From positions 1-37,257 of the IMG/VR virus record IMGVR_UViG_3300009151_000016: a DNA stretch of 37,257 nt; one strand, 5' to 3'. Positions 24,039 through 31,036 of the stretch are shown here, one piece after another. Position numbers and translations under genes: made by a program. Numbering within the stretch: the first letter of the stretch is position 1; every line of letters begins with the position of its first letter. The notes below the pieces were generated by a model that worked only from the letters and a program-made list of their open reading frames with translations, did no database searches and was not told where the DNA came from. Source of the DNA: a virus.

Positions 24039-24983
24039 ATGATGGGAACACACAACAAACCAGCACACGGAAGTCTTGAATGGTTGCAACTGCGACACAA
24101 AGACGAAAACAACCGCACACGATTCGGAGCATCCGAAGCACCCGTACTTATGGGTGTATCCAAATACAGAACCATTACCGATCTTGCGATACAAAAATGG
24201 TCAACACCAGAAATCAAAGAACAAAACGAAGCCATGATGCGCGGTCACATTCTTGAACCTGCGTTGATTGAATACGCATCACAAGTTTTAGGTGTTCCTT
24301 TAACAACACCAGATGAGATGTATTCACACGGTCGCATGATTGCCACGCTGGATGCCATTACAGGTGACGGTGAAACAATCGTTGAAGCCAAAACTTCAAC
24401 TTGGTATTCGTGCGATGATCAAATGCCGTTGGAGTTTTACTGGCAAGCAGTCGCGCAACTTGCGTGTTGCCCATCAGCCGTTGAAGTGATCTTTGTGATC
24501 TTAGATATGCGTATGAGACTTGCAACGCCTCAGCATTGGGTTGTGTACCGTCATCGTGCAGAGAACGACATTGCTGAACTGCTGGCAACTGCCGACAGCG
24601 TTGGTGACTCTCTTGACAGCCATGAACTACCTGCTGGTGCGATCATCACGGAAGATAATGTGAAGTCGCTGTACCCTTCTCCTCATGGAATCAAAGAACT
24701 TGGCTCTATTGGGATCACTCTTGTGACTCAATGGCAATCCGCTAAATCAGCGCGTGACGAAGCAGAAGCAAATGAACAATCTGCTCGTGATGCCCTTTGT
24801 GCGCTTCTTGGTGAAGCCGAAGTTGGCATCGTTGACGGACAACAGATCGTTTCCTACAAAGCCCGTAGCACGGGTTCTAGGTGGGATACGAAACGGTTAG
24901 AGCAGGAACATCCTGAGTTAGCCGTGGAATACAAAAAACAAGCAGGCACAACCCGTGTCCTGAAATCATCATTGGGAGATTAA
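24039..24983 (+). CDS. YqaJ/lambda-type exonuclease
   Basis: About 314 residues from ATG 24039 (AAGGA upstream; 24042 is an alternative). It has the YqaJ recombinase pattern: SLEWLQLRHKDENNRTRFGA near the start, then RGHILEPALIEYA, MIATLDAI and IVEAKTST, which carry the acidic and Lys residues of the PD-(D/E)XK core. It degrades one strand of DNA ends to leave single strands for annealing. The ERF-type partner follows 3 bases later. Confidence 0.88.
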   Translation: MMGTHNKPAHGSLEWLQLRHKDENNRTRFGASEAPVLMGVSKYRTITDLAIQKWSTPEIKEQNEAMMRGHILEPALIEYASQVLGVPLTTPDEMYSHGRMIATLDAITGDGETIVEAKTSTWYSCDDQMPLEFYWQAVAQLACCPSAVEVIFVILDMRMRLATPQHWVVYRHRAENDIAELLATADSVGDSLDSHELPAGAIITEDNVKSLYPSPHGIKELGSIGITLVTQWQSAKSARDEAEANEQSARDALCALLGEAEVGIVDGQQIVSYKARSTGSRWDTKRLEQEHPELAVEYKKQAGTTRVLKSSLGD

Positions 24984-24986
24984 GAA

Positions 24987-25676
24987 ATGGAAATTATTAA
25001 AGCAATGTCGGCTGTTATGGAAGCAGTCGGCGGTGTTTCTAAAAAGGAACGCAATCAACATCAGGGGTTCAACTTTCGTGGCATTGACGCGGTTGTGAAC
25101 GCTGTATCACCAGCGTTACGCGCTAACAATGTTGTGGTGGTACCACGAGTGCTGGATTCAATTTATGAAACCGTCACAGTCGGCAAGAACCAAACACAAC
25201 AGGGACACGCACGGGTCACGGTTGAATACACTTTTTACGCTTCGGATGGTTCCAGCGTGTCGGCTACGGTCGCGGCTGAAAGCATGGATAGCGGTGACAA
25301 GGCAACAGCAAAGGCTATGAGTGTGGCGTTCCGTACTGCGTTGCTTCAGGCGTTGTGTTTGCCTACGGATGAGAGTGATCCTGATGCGGATAGTTATGAG
25401 CGTTCACCACGAGTGGAACCAACACGATCAGAACCAACTGTGCAAACAAAAGAACTGAAAGCAACAAAGACAAAACCAAATGTTCACGAGAACATCAGTC
25501 CTGTAGCGTTGACGAAAGCCCAACAGACTTGGGTGCAGAAACAAGTGGCAGAAAAGTTTGCTGGCGAAATACCGTTAGTGGTGATTGGGGACATTTTGAA
25601 GCGCGAGATCAAATCGTTGAATGACATTAACGCTGATGAAGTTCGTGTTTTGATTCCAGCATTGGCTGGTAAGTGA
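24987..25676 (+). CDS. erf: ERF-family single-strand annealing protein
   Basis: A 229-residue protein with the ERF hallmark start (IKAMSAVMEAVGGVSKKERN, then QGFNFRGIDAVVNAVSPALR) and AESMDSGDKATAKAMSVAFRT. Its DESDPDADSYE end of domain is followed by a Pro/Lys-rich linker and a short C-terminal helical domain. It anneals complementary single strands, forming a recombination pair with the upstream exonuclease. Confidence 0.88.
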   Translation: MEIIKAMSAVMEAVGGVSKKERNQHQGFNFRGIDAVVNAVSPALRANNVVVVPRVLDSIYETVTVGKNQTQQGHARVTVEYTFYASDGSSVSATVAAESMDSGDKATAKAMSVAFRTALLQALCLPTDESDPDADSYERSPRVEPTRSEPTVQTKELKATKTKPNVHENISPVALTKAQQTWVQKQVAEKFAGEIPLVVIGDILKREIKSLNDINADEVRVLIPALAGK

Positions 25677-25924
25677 TGGAAGGTTTCTATAACGGTACGC
25701 AAGGTTCGGTTGATAGACCCACAAGCAAAAGCAGAAAAACTACCAACCTTGAATCGGTGTTGGAGTTGATCCGCAAAAGCGGAAGGGTCGGTGTCACCTA
25801 TAAAGATGTTGATTCTTGGTTGGGTACTAACCACGGTGCGTCATCTGGTGCGCTCAGTAATCTGCACAAACTTGCGTTGGTGTTTGTAACAAACGAAACA
25901 CGCCAGCATTGTCAGGTGTACTAG
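25676..25924 (+). CDS. Winged-helix-like protein ending at an amber codon
   Basis: 82 residues from ATG 25676 (TGATG overlap with ERF; a GTG at 25673 is possible). It contains SVLELIRKSGRVGVTYKDVD and GASSGALSNLHKLALV, a winged-helix pattern. The frame ends at TAG 25922-25924 right after QHCQVY, then stays open for 63 more codons. In a longer gene this TAG would be internal, so this may be the 5' half of one gene. Confidence 0.7.
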   Translation: MEGFYNGTQGSVDRPTSKSRKTTNLESVLELIRKSGRVGVTYKDVDSWLGTNHGASSGALSNLHKLALVFVTNETRQHCQVY

Positions 25925-25942
25925 CACCATGAACTGCGAGAT

Positions 25943-26116
25943 ATGTTCCCTGATGCGGAACGACATGATGAACCTGTGCGTACAGGCTCTAAACAAAAGC
26001 AAATGATTTCTGCCGTTTTGGATGCGGCTGAAAGAGTTGTGGCTTCAGGTGGTACACCGCTTGATGTTGCACTTCTAGAAAACATCCTCAATCAATATAA
26101 GGAACAAATAAAATGA
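25943..26116 (+). CDS. Downstream in-frame segment after the amber codon
   Basis: The same frame as the winged-helix gene continues from 25925 to the TGA at 26114-26116. An ATG at 25943 would give a 57-residue protein; no clear ribosome binding site precedes it. The end overlaps the SSB start (ATGA), as expected of a true coding end. The product (PDAERHDEPVRTGSKQKQ and a C-terminal helix) looks like the tail of the upstream protein. Options are a split gene, a nonsense mutation or amber readthrough. Confidence 0.55.
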   Translation: MFPDAERHDEPVRTGSKQKQMISAVLDAAERVVASGGTPLDVALLENILNQYKEQIK

Positions 26117-26433
26117 ACAACATGGTTGCGTGTGGAAACTCCACAGAAATTGAATTGCGTTACACACAAAGCGGTAAAGCCGTTGTGTCTTTCAGCATTG
26201 CGATGAAAAGCAAAAAGGGTGAAGAAGTAATTACAACTTGGCAGAAAGTTGAAGCGTGGGATTCTCTTGCTGAGAACCTTGCGGCAAATGTGCAAAAGGG
26301 TGATCGTGTCATGGTGTCGGGTCGTATCAAGACTGATGAGTACACAAACAAAGAAGGCGAGAAGCGCACCACGCCTGTTCTTGTTGCTGATGAGGCTGGT
26401 GTGTCTCTTAGGTGGAGTCGTGACCGAGACTAG
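26113..26433 (+). CDS. ssb: Single-stranded DNA-binding protein
   Basis: A 106-residue OB-fold protein: SGKAVVSFSIAMKSKKG, then TWQKVEAWDSLAENLA and KGDRVMVSGRIKTDEYTNKE match SSB. It lacks the long acidic C-terminal tail of bacterial SSB, ending in WSRDRD. It coats single strands in replication and recombination, in keeping with the neighbouring exonuclease and annealing genes. Confidence 0.88.
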   Translation: MNNMVACGNSTEIELRYTQSGKAVVSFSIAMKSKKGEEVITTWQKVEAWDSLAENLAANVQKGDRVMVSGRIKTDEYTNKEGEKRTTPVLVADEAGVSLRWSRDRD

Positions 26434-26797
26434 GGAACACGGAACTAATAGTCGTTTTCAGTCTGGTTGTCGGTGTTCTGACTGCATCTACGCAAATAAG
26501 TTTGTGTTGTTGCAGTTGGAATACCACGAACCGCACATTGATGAGACAAGACAGTTTTGTTCTGTGCGACCTTCTAAGAGCAGACCTTTTCCAGCACGGG
26601 ATTTAGTATTGGCTATTGGTCAACCGAACGCGGTTGTTCTTGCCAGCATGATTGGTGTGACGCGCTATACGGTCGCGGCGTGGCTTCGGCGTGGTGTTTG
26701 TTTCACTCCGTACGAAGCGGATCGTTACGCGATTCGTGGCGGTACACATCCTGCGTTGGTGTGGGGAGAGCGTTGGTACCATGATGAACTGGTATGA
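26420..26797 (+). CDS. Putative HTH protein with N-terminal Cys cluster
   Basis: 125 residues from a GTG at 26420 that overlaps the SSB end, with GGAG just upstream. The N-terminus (REHGTNSRFQSGCRCSDC) is a CxC-x2-C cluster. The C-terminal half (VVLASMIGVTRYTVAAWLRR, then YEADRYAIRGGTHPALVWGE) reads as a helix-turn-helix region typical of small actinophage DNA-binding proteins. It overlaps the WhiB gene by 17 bases. Confidence 0.65.
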   Translation: MTETREHGTNSRFQSGCRCSDCIYANKFVLLQLEYHEPHIDETRQFCSVRPSKSRPFPARDLVLAIGQPNAVVLASMIGVTRYTVAAWLRRGVCFTPYEADRYAIRGGTHPALVWGERWYHDELV

Positions 26798-27014
26798 AAT
26801 GGCTTCGTGTCGTGGAATGAATGTGAATGTGTTTTATCCGAAACATAATGAGTATGCAGAACCGCGCCGTGTTTGTAAGGATTGTGTTGTTCAGCGTGAG
26901 TGTTTGGATTCCACTTTGTATCGCGACAATGACAACTATGGAATGTTTGGTGGGTTGACTCCTATGGAGCGTCACACTTTAAGGGAGAGCCAAATGAGGT
27001 GGAAACCGCTGTGA
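26781..27014 (+). CDS. whiB: WhiB-family Fe-S transcription regulator
   Basis: 77 residues from ATG 26781 (26784 is possible). Four Cys at 10, 32, 35 and 41 have the WhiB spacing (C-x21-C-x2-C-x5-C), followed by GMFGGLTPMER, the variant of the G-[IV]-W-G-G turn and basic tail. WhiB proteins are found in Actinobacteria and their phages, bind a 4Fe-4S cluster and contact the main sigma factor. Phage WhiB can silence host genes and block superinfection. This is the strongest single host indicator. Confidence 0.88.
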   Translation: MMNWYEMASCRGMNVNVFYPKHNEYAEPRRVCKDCVVQRECLDSTLYRDNDNYGMFGGLTPMERHTLRESQMRWKPL

Positions 27015-27748
27015 AAGCGCACCAGCGGATCATTCGTGAGCGCGAAGCATCAGGAGATACAACCGATTGGCGTTTGTTTGAAGATGATTACCAGTCCGTT
27101 AATTGCGACATCAGTAACGCCGTTGTTCGTGAAGTCTCGTATGGAACTGCAAAAGAAATCATTATGAAATACGAATGGCTTGGCTCTATGCCTGCCGCTG
27201 TAATTAAATGTTTTGGTATTTTTTATGATCATTTGTGTGCTGGTGTTGTTGTGTATTCAACGGAGTATTCAGAAAATCTTGGTGTGTGGGACAAGTTTGG
27301 TTACACAAACAAAATGATTTTGTTGTCTCGTGGTGCGTGTGTTCATTGGGCGCATGAACATTCTGCTTCTAAATTGATTCGTCAATCTATGCGAATGCTT
27401 CCCGATAAATATGAGGTTGTTACTTGCACGGTTGATCCTGCGGCTGGCGAGATAGGAACCATTTATCAGGCGTGTGGGTTTTATTATGTGGGGGCTATGC
27501 GTGAGGCTAATCGTGATGCGTGGATGATTAACGGCAAACTTGTTGGTGAACGGTCGTTGCGTAAGATGATTGGAACTCAAAAGAAGGAAGAAGTGTTGAA
27601 GCGTTTTCCTCATGCTGAGTTTGTTAAACAATTTAATAAGGGTCGGTACTTTGCTTTTCGTGGTTCACGATTGGTTAAGAGAACGCATCTGGCGGCTCTT
27701 GAACATTTGATAAAGCCGTACCCTAAGAGAGTGAATGATGGAATCTAA
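26999..27748 (+). CDS. Mom-like DNA-modification enzyme (GNAT fold)
   Basis: 249 residues from a GTG at 26999, with AAGGGAG upstream. The core (GTAKEIIMKYEWLGSMP, then LSRGACVHWAHEHSASKLI and GTIYQACGFYYVGAM) matches the GNAT-like phage Mu Mom group, which alters adenine in phage DNA to resist restriction. The basic C-terminal region (RGSRLVKRTHLAALEHLIK) could bind DNA. It lies between WhiB and a putative nuclease. Other GNAT roles cannot be excluded. Confidence 0.68.
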   Translation: METAVKAHQRIIREREASGDTTDWRLFEDDYQSVNCDISNAVVREVSYGTAKEIIMKYEWLGSMPAAVIKCFGIFYDHLCAGVVVYSTEYSENLGVWDKFGYTNKMILLSRGACVHWAHEHSASKLIRQSMRMLPDKYEVVTCTVDPAAGEIGTIYQACGFYYVGAMREANRDAWMINGKLVGERSLRKMIGTQKKEEVLKRFPHAEFVKQFNKGRYFAFRGSRLVKRTHLAALEHLIKPYPKRVNDGI

Positions 27749-28166
27749 TTTGAAACCGAAGGCTGAATGTGCGTGTGGCTGTGAACTGTTTGGTACACCA
27801 TTGAAACGCCCTGAAGGTCATGTGCGTGGGTGTAAATGCAAACGCTGTATGGGTAAACGCAACCGTGCGAAGGGTGACGGTAAGGCGCGTGTGGCTCGTA
27901 AAAAGTTAGGGATCACGGGTGTGAACAGTAGGCATGAAGAATTGTGGGGCGGTAAGTGTCGTGTTGAAATGAAAGCAGGCAAACAGATTCAACCGATTGC
28001 TACACGGTTTGAAGATGCAAGGGGGCAGTCGGAAGCGGCTAGACCGTATGGTGATTGGCGACCATTTATGATGGTTGCGATGCCTGATGGTACGCAGGAT
28101 GGAATTGTTTTGATGTTGCTTTCAGATTTTGTGACTACTTACGGCGATCTAGGCGTAGAGTCTTAA
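27735..28166 (+). CDS. Putative nuclease / Holliday junction resolvase-like protein
   Basis: A 143-residue protein overlapping the Mom-like gene by 14 bases. The N-terminus has a Cys-rich cluster (CACGC, then CKCKRCMGKRNRAKGDGKAR). The centre (EELWGGKCRVEMKAGKQIQP) resembles an E...E-x-K nuclease core, with RPFMMVAMPDGTQDGIVLM after it. Actinophage proteins of this type are often called resolvases or endonucleases. No catalytic assignment is certain. Confidence 0.5.
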   Translation: MMESNLKPKAECACGCELFGTPLKRPEGHVRGCKCKRCMGKRNRAKGDGKARVARKKLGITGVNSRHEELWGGKCRVEMKAGKQIQPIATRFEDARGQSEAARPYGDWRPFMMVAMPDGTQDGIVLMLLSDFVTTYGDLGVES

Positions 28167-28175
28167 TAAATAAGT

Positions 28176-28206
28176 GACCCCCTCACCGCAGAAACGGCAG
28201 GGGGTC
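28176..28206. repeat. GACCCCCT/AGGGGGTC hairpin upstream of the replication gene
   Basis: GACCCCCT (28176-28183) and AGGGGGTC (28199-28206) form an 8-bp G/C-rich stem around a 15-base loop. It starts 9 bases after the previous stop and ends 24 bases before ATG 28231. No U-run follows. It may be a regulatory mRNA hairpin or weak terminator. Confidence 0.55.
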
Positions 28207-28230
28207 GGAACAACTATCAAGGAGTTGAAC

Positions 28231-29079
28231 ATGAATAATTCTACAAACCCAACGACACAGAACAAAGGTTTGTGGGCAAAGTTGGCTGTGAACTATTACG
28301 ACAACCCGAAGTTTGATTTGGTGTCGCCACTTGCCGAGTTGCTGTATGTGCGTTCTATTTCTTTTGCCAAGACTGAGAACACGGGTGTGTTGTCGTTGAA
28401 GGCTGGTGCGCGACTTGCTTTTGATTTGGGTGATCACTCACCATTGATTCAAGAGTTGCTAGATGCTGGTTTGTGGAGTCATGTTGATGATGGTGTGATG
28501 ATTACTAATTGGCATGAATGGCAAGAAGATTCTGGCAGGGTTGAAGCAAAGCGTGAGCAAGGTCGCTTTAATGCGCACAAGCGTTACCACGCTGTTAAGG
28601 CTGACTCATCTTGTACTTACTGCAATAATGATGGGTCACCCAATGGGTTACCTAGTGGGTCTGATGCTACGACCCCAATGGAAGAGAAGAGTAGAGAAGA
28701 GAAGAGTAGAGATATATCTCTTACTCACGCGCCTGACGGCTTTGATGAGTTTTGGTCTGTCTATCCGCGCAAGGTGGGCATTGGTGATGCTCGTAAGGCA
28801 TGGAAGCAAACTGTGAAGGTTCGCCCTGATGTGTCGGTGTTGGTTGCGTCTGTTGAAATGGCTAAGGCTGGCTGGCTTGATCCAAAGTTCATTCCGTACC
28901 CTGCTTCTTGGCTGAGGGGGCATAGGTGGGCTGATAACGCTGTTCTGCCTTCAGAGGTGGTCAGGAGCCTTTTGGAGCCTTGTAGGGGCTGTATTGGTAC
29001 TGGTAGGCAGGATTACGGCTCTGAGGTGGGTAAGGAGCCTTGTAGGGATTGTGGCGGTTCAGGCAAGGTTGAAAAGTAA
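28231..29079 (+). CDS. Phage replication (initiator/loader-like) protein with zinc knuckles
   Basis: 282 residues from ATG 28231, with AAGGAG 6-7 bases upstream. The N-terminal part (GLWAKLAVNYYDNPKFDLVS, ITNWHEWQEDS) is the winged-helix start common to phage replication proteins. After a linker, FDEFWSVYPRKVGIGDARKA is a typical DnaT/loader-like domain. The C-terminus carries two DnaJ-type knuckles, CRGCIGTG and CRDCGGSG, set in a duplicated 15-bp sequence. It probably starts replication or recruits helicase; no helicase or polymerase gene is seen, so host enzymes must be used. Confidence 0.75.
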   Translation: MNNSTNPTTQNKGLWAKLAVNYYDNPKFDLVSPLAELLYVRSISFAKTENTGVLSLKAGARLAFDLGDHSPLIQELLDAGLWSHVDDGVMITNWHEWQEDSGRVEAKREQGRFNAHKRYHAVKADSSCTYCNNDGSPNGLPSGSDATTPMEEKSREEKSRDISLTHAPDGFDEFWSVYPRKVGIGDARKAWKQTVKVRPDVSVLVASVEMAKAGWLDPKFIPYPASWLRGHRWADNAVLPSEVVRSLLEPCRGCIGTGRQDYGSEVGKEPCRDCGGSGKVEK

Positions 29080-29082
29080 TGC

Positions 29083-29117
29083 TTGCTTTTGGTCGTGGAA
29101 CTGGTAAAGTTCTACTT
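29083..29117 (+). promoter_or_regulatory. Possible leaderless promoter, divergent member
   Basis: -35 TTGCTT (29083-29088), 16-bp spacer, -10 TAAAGT (29105-29110), then 7 bases to ATG 29118. It lacks the CTGACAA element. The downstream gene starts METHTNT like the other leaderless genes, which supports the call. Confidence 0.45.
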
Positions 29118-29414
29118 ATGGAAACACACACAAACACAGAAATTGTCCACCTCAACGGAACTGATATTTACTTTGACTTGTCGGACACGACACGAGTAAC
29201 ACATCAGATGTTCGTAATTGGCAATAGTTACTACGCACACATCACCAAAGAAGTAGCACAAGCAACGATCAATACTGGAATAGTTGGTGACAACATTTCG
29301 GCAATCACTCTTTGCAACAAGACCTACACAAACGGTGACGCATGGGAGTTCACAGAGAACACTAACGATGCAATAAAAGTTTGCAAGGCTTGTGCAAAAA
29401 AGGCTGGCAAGTAA
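29118..29414 (+). CDS. Small leaderless protein
   Basis: 98 residues from ATG 29118; a longer frame from 29079 is less likely because this start has the METHTNTE sequence and promoter spacing of the leaderless group. The body is beta-rich (VHLNGTDIYFDLSDTTRV, SYYAHITKEVAQATI) with a CKAC pair at the end. It overlaps the next gene by TAATG. Function unknown. Confidence 0.7.
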   Translation: METHTNTEIVHLNGTDIYFDLSDTTRVTHQMFVIGNSYYAHITKEVAQATINTGIVGDNISAITLCNKTYTNGDAWEFTENTNDAIKVCKACAKKAGK

Positions 29415-29593
29415 TGAGCCACGAACGATTCAAATATGTCATTGAAGTAGCACTCAACAACAACACATCAATAGACGAACAACACACAATGGACAGAGAA
29501 CAAATGCTTTCACTACTCGTGGAATGCATAGACGCAAGCAAAATCATCACCGTTCACAAACTGTCGCCATACATTCAAGGGGCAAAACAATGA
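29414..29593 (+). CDS. 59-residue helical protein
   Basis: Coupled by TAATG to the upstream gene and by ATGA to the next. The product (FKYVIEVALNNNTS, then REQMLSLLVECIDASKI) is helical. I do not recognise it. Confidence 0.65.
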   Translation: MSHERFKYVIEVALNNNTSIDEQHTMDREQMLSLLVECIDASKIITVHKLSPYIQGAKQ

Positions 29594-29928
29594 CACCGTT
29601 AGAACAAGTCACTAACGCAATCTCAACACACGGCAGACCAACATGGGTTGCTTATGTACCAAGTCACATCGTTAAACAAATCCCATACGCCGATCTACTG
29701 GTGCTTCTAGAAAACGCAGAACAAACACGCCGACAAGACAAACACAAACTAACTATTGCGTGGCTGTTAAAGAACACATACGAAACAATCACCGCGAAAC
29801 AACTTGCTGAACAAATGGATGTTAGTGATCCAACAGCACGGCGATTCATTCAAGACAACCCGTTTTACTTTCGCACCAATGGTCGTGGCACATGGGAAAT
29901 CCGCAACCCGAAAGAGGACAGGAAATGA
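29590..29928 (+). CDS. Winged-helix DNA-binding protein
   Basis: 112 residues from ATG 29590 in an ATGA overlap. The C-terminal half (ETITAKQLAEQMDVSDPTAR, then FIQDNPFYFRTNGRGTWEI) is a clear helix-turn-helix with a wing. The N-terminal half (WVAYVPSHIVKQIPYADLLV) is not recognised. It may regulate early genes. Confidence 0.65.
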   Translation: MTPLEQVTNAISTHGRPTWVAYVPSHIVKQIPYADLLVLLENAEQTRRQDKHKLTIAWLLKNTYETITAKQLAEQMDVSDPTARRFIQDNPFYFRTNGRGTWEIRNPKEDRK

Positions 29929-30062
29929 TTGCTGAAGTGACAATTCACTTAGGACAAGAATGGCGCGACCTTGCGTACTGTTTTTTGGGTATGGCTGGTG
30001 GCGGTTTTCTTGGATGGCTGTTTACATACGACTGGCACACCAGACAAAGGAACAAGAAATGA
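29925..30062 (+). CDS. 45-residue single-span membrane protein
   Basis: ATGA-coupled on both sides. The central hydrophobic helix (LAYCFLGMAGGGFLGWLF) is followed by a basic tail. Function unknown. Confidence 0.6.
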   Translation: MIAEVTIHLGQEWRDLAYCFLGMAGGGFLGWLFTYDWHTRQRNKK

Positions 30063-30271
30063 TGCGCGAATGGCGATCACTTCAGGCTGATGATTACTTC
30101 AGACTCAAAGACGAAGAACGATTCACCCTTGACAACAAATGGGTTCCAGTCACATACCGAATCACCATGCTTCAAGGCAACACCGTTCAGTATCATGCAA
30201 TCCATGACAAAACAAAAACACACACCTGCACACTTGGCTGGCTGATTGACAATGGACACGACTTCCTATGA
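30059..30271 (+). CDS. 70-residue unknown protein
   Basis: Starts in an ATGA overlap (a second ATG at 30062). The product (KWVPVTYRITMLQGNTVQYH) is beta-rich with a His/Thr/Cys end. The last 20 bases overlap the zinc-knuckle gene at 30252. Function unknown. Confidence 0.62.
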   Translation: MMREWRSLQADDYFRLKDEERFTLDNKWVPVTYRITMLQGNTVQYHAIHDKTKTHTCTLGWLIDNGHDFL

Positions 30272-30407
30272 AAACTGTGATGCCTGCAATGGAACAGGAA
30301 ACGAATCTGAGTACGAATCGTACTTTAGTAAATGCCACGCCTGTAATGGGCTTGGCTACACAACAGGTGAAAGGAACACCACCAATGAAAGAAAGAAAGA
30401 ACAATGA
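30252..30407 (+). CDS. 51-residue double zinc-knuckle protein
   Basis: This short frame encodes two DnaJ-type knuckles, CDACNGTG and CHACNGLG, separated by 15 residues. That is far stronger evidence than the other frame through the same bases. It overlaps the previous gene by 20 bases and the next by 23. It is one of three proteins here with this motif, which binds zinc and often acts in protein or nucleic-acid contacts. Confidence 0.68.
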   Translation: MDTTSYENCDACNGTGNESEYESYFSKCHACNGLGYTTGERNTTNERKKEQ

Positions 30408-30684
30408 CCGAACTAGCAAAGTGTTATCTCATGTTTATCTCGTTGCTGATGACGGTGAGCGCGTGGAACTCACCCACGGAAGCACCACAACTTCGGGTGG
30501 GTATCCGTTTGGGTTGCATAGCAATGGTGGTGGCAACTCTGCTGATCTGGTGACTTGGCGCAAGATGGCTGAGGTGTTGGCGTATGCGTTGAGATATTCA
30601 AATCATCCTTCTGTTAATTCTGTTGAAGGTCATTTACTTCGTAAAGATGCGCTTGCTGAATATGACGAGTTGGTTGGTGAATGA
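30385..30684 (+). CDS. 99-residue unknown protein with W-x-x-M-A helix
   Basis: ATG 30385 (AAAGGA upstream) is preferred to an earlier ATG at 30268, since the earlier segment reads as the zinc-knuckle gene in another frame. The product has VYLVADDGERVELTHGS and a helix WRKMAEVLAYALRYS similar to WKKIADDLASALLL in 31037-31222. It overlaps the next gene by 4 bases. Function unknown. Confidence 0.6.
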   Translation: MKERKNNDRTSKVLSHVYLVADDGERVELTHGSTTTSGGYPFGLHSNGGGNSADLVTWRKMAEVLAYALRYSNHPSVNSVEGHLLRKDALAEYDELVGE

Positions 30685-30947
30685 GTACCGAATACATCCA
30701 TGTTGATGATGCGTATGCGTGGCTCCGCGAGAAAGAAGTTCAGTTTGCTGAACAGGATTTTGCGAAGGTGCAAGCGGAGCGTGATAAGTGGAAGCAAATA
30801 GCCACTATGTATTTTGTGCCTTTCCATGAGGGCGGTTGTCCAGCAAGTCCTAATGCCATTAAAAACAACAGGCAATTAGTGCATCCAAGAAGTGAACAAT
30901 GCGATTGCGGTCACGACGCATATTTGAAAGCAATTAATAATGACTGA
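30681..30947 (+). CDS. 88-residue coiled protein, AERDKWK family
   Basis: Coupled by ATGA. It carries a charged helix with QAERDKWKQIATMY and a C-terminal CDCGHDAY cluster. The AERDKWK segment recurs in 31037-31222, so the two are probably duplicates. Function unknown. Confidence 0.65.
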   Translation: MSTEYIHVDDAYAWLREKEVQFAEQDFAKVQAERDKWKQIATMYFVPFHEGGCPASPNAIKNNRQLVHPRSEQCDCGHDAYLKAINND

Positions 30948-31023
30948 TTTCTTCACGCTCATAATCATGGTCACAGCCGTATTTGTATGCGGTGTATTTG
31001 CAGGTCAAAAGCACCGTGGGTAA
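30940..31023 (+). CDS. 27-residue membrane peptide
   Basis: ATG 30940 overlaps the end of the previous gene. The product is one hydrophobic helix (FFTLIIMVTAVFVCGVFAG) with a basic end. It is the fourth very small membrane protein in the genome. Function unknown. Confidence 0.5.
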   Translation: MTDFFTLIIMVTAVFVCGVFAGQKHRG

Positions 31024-31036
31024 AGGCTCAGTAACA

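Noticed and set aside
25929-26006. 25-codon frame starting ATG 25929
   Set aside because: Short, no ribosome site, and it is out of frame with the better-supported segment ending at the SSB overlap.
30268-30384. Longer start for the 99-residue gene
   Set aside because: The extra segment is low-quality in this frame, while the overlapping frame encodes two zinc knuckles.
30404-30550. ATGA-coupled membrane-like frame after the zinc-knuckle gene
   Set aside because: It would give about 49 residues with two hydrophobic runs, but the 30385-30684 frame explains these bases better and continues to a coupled gene. It is not fully excluded.
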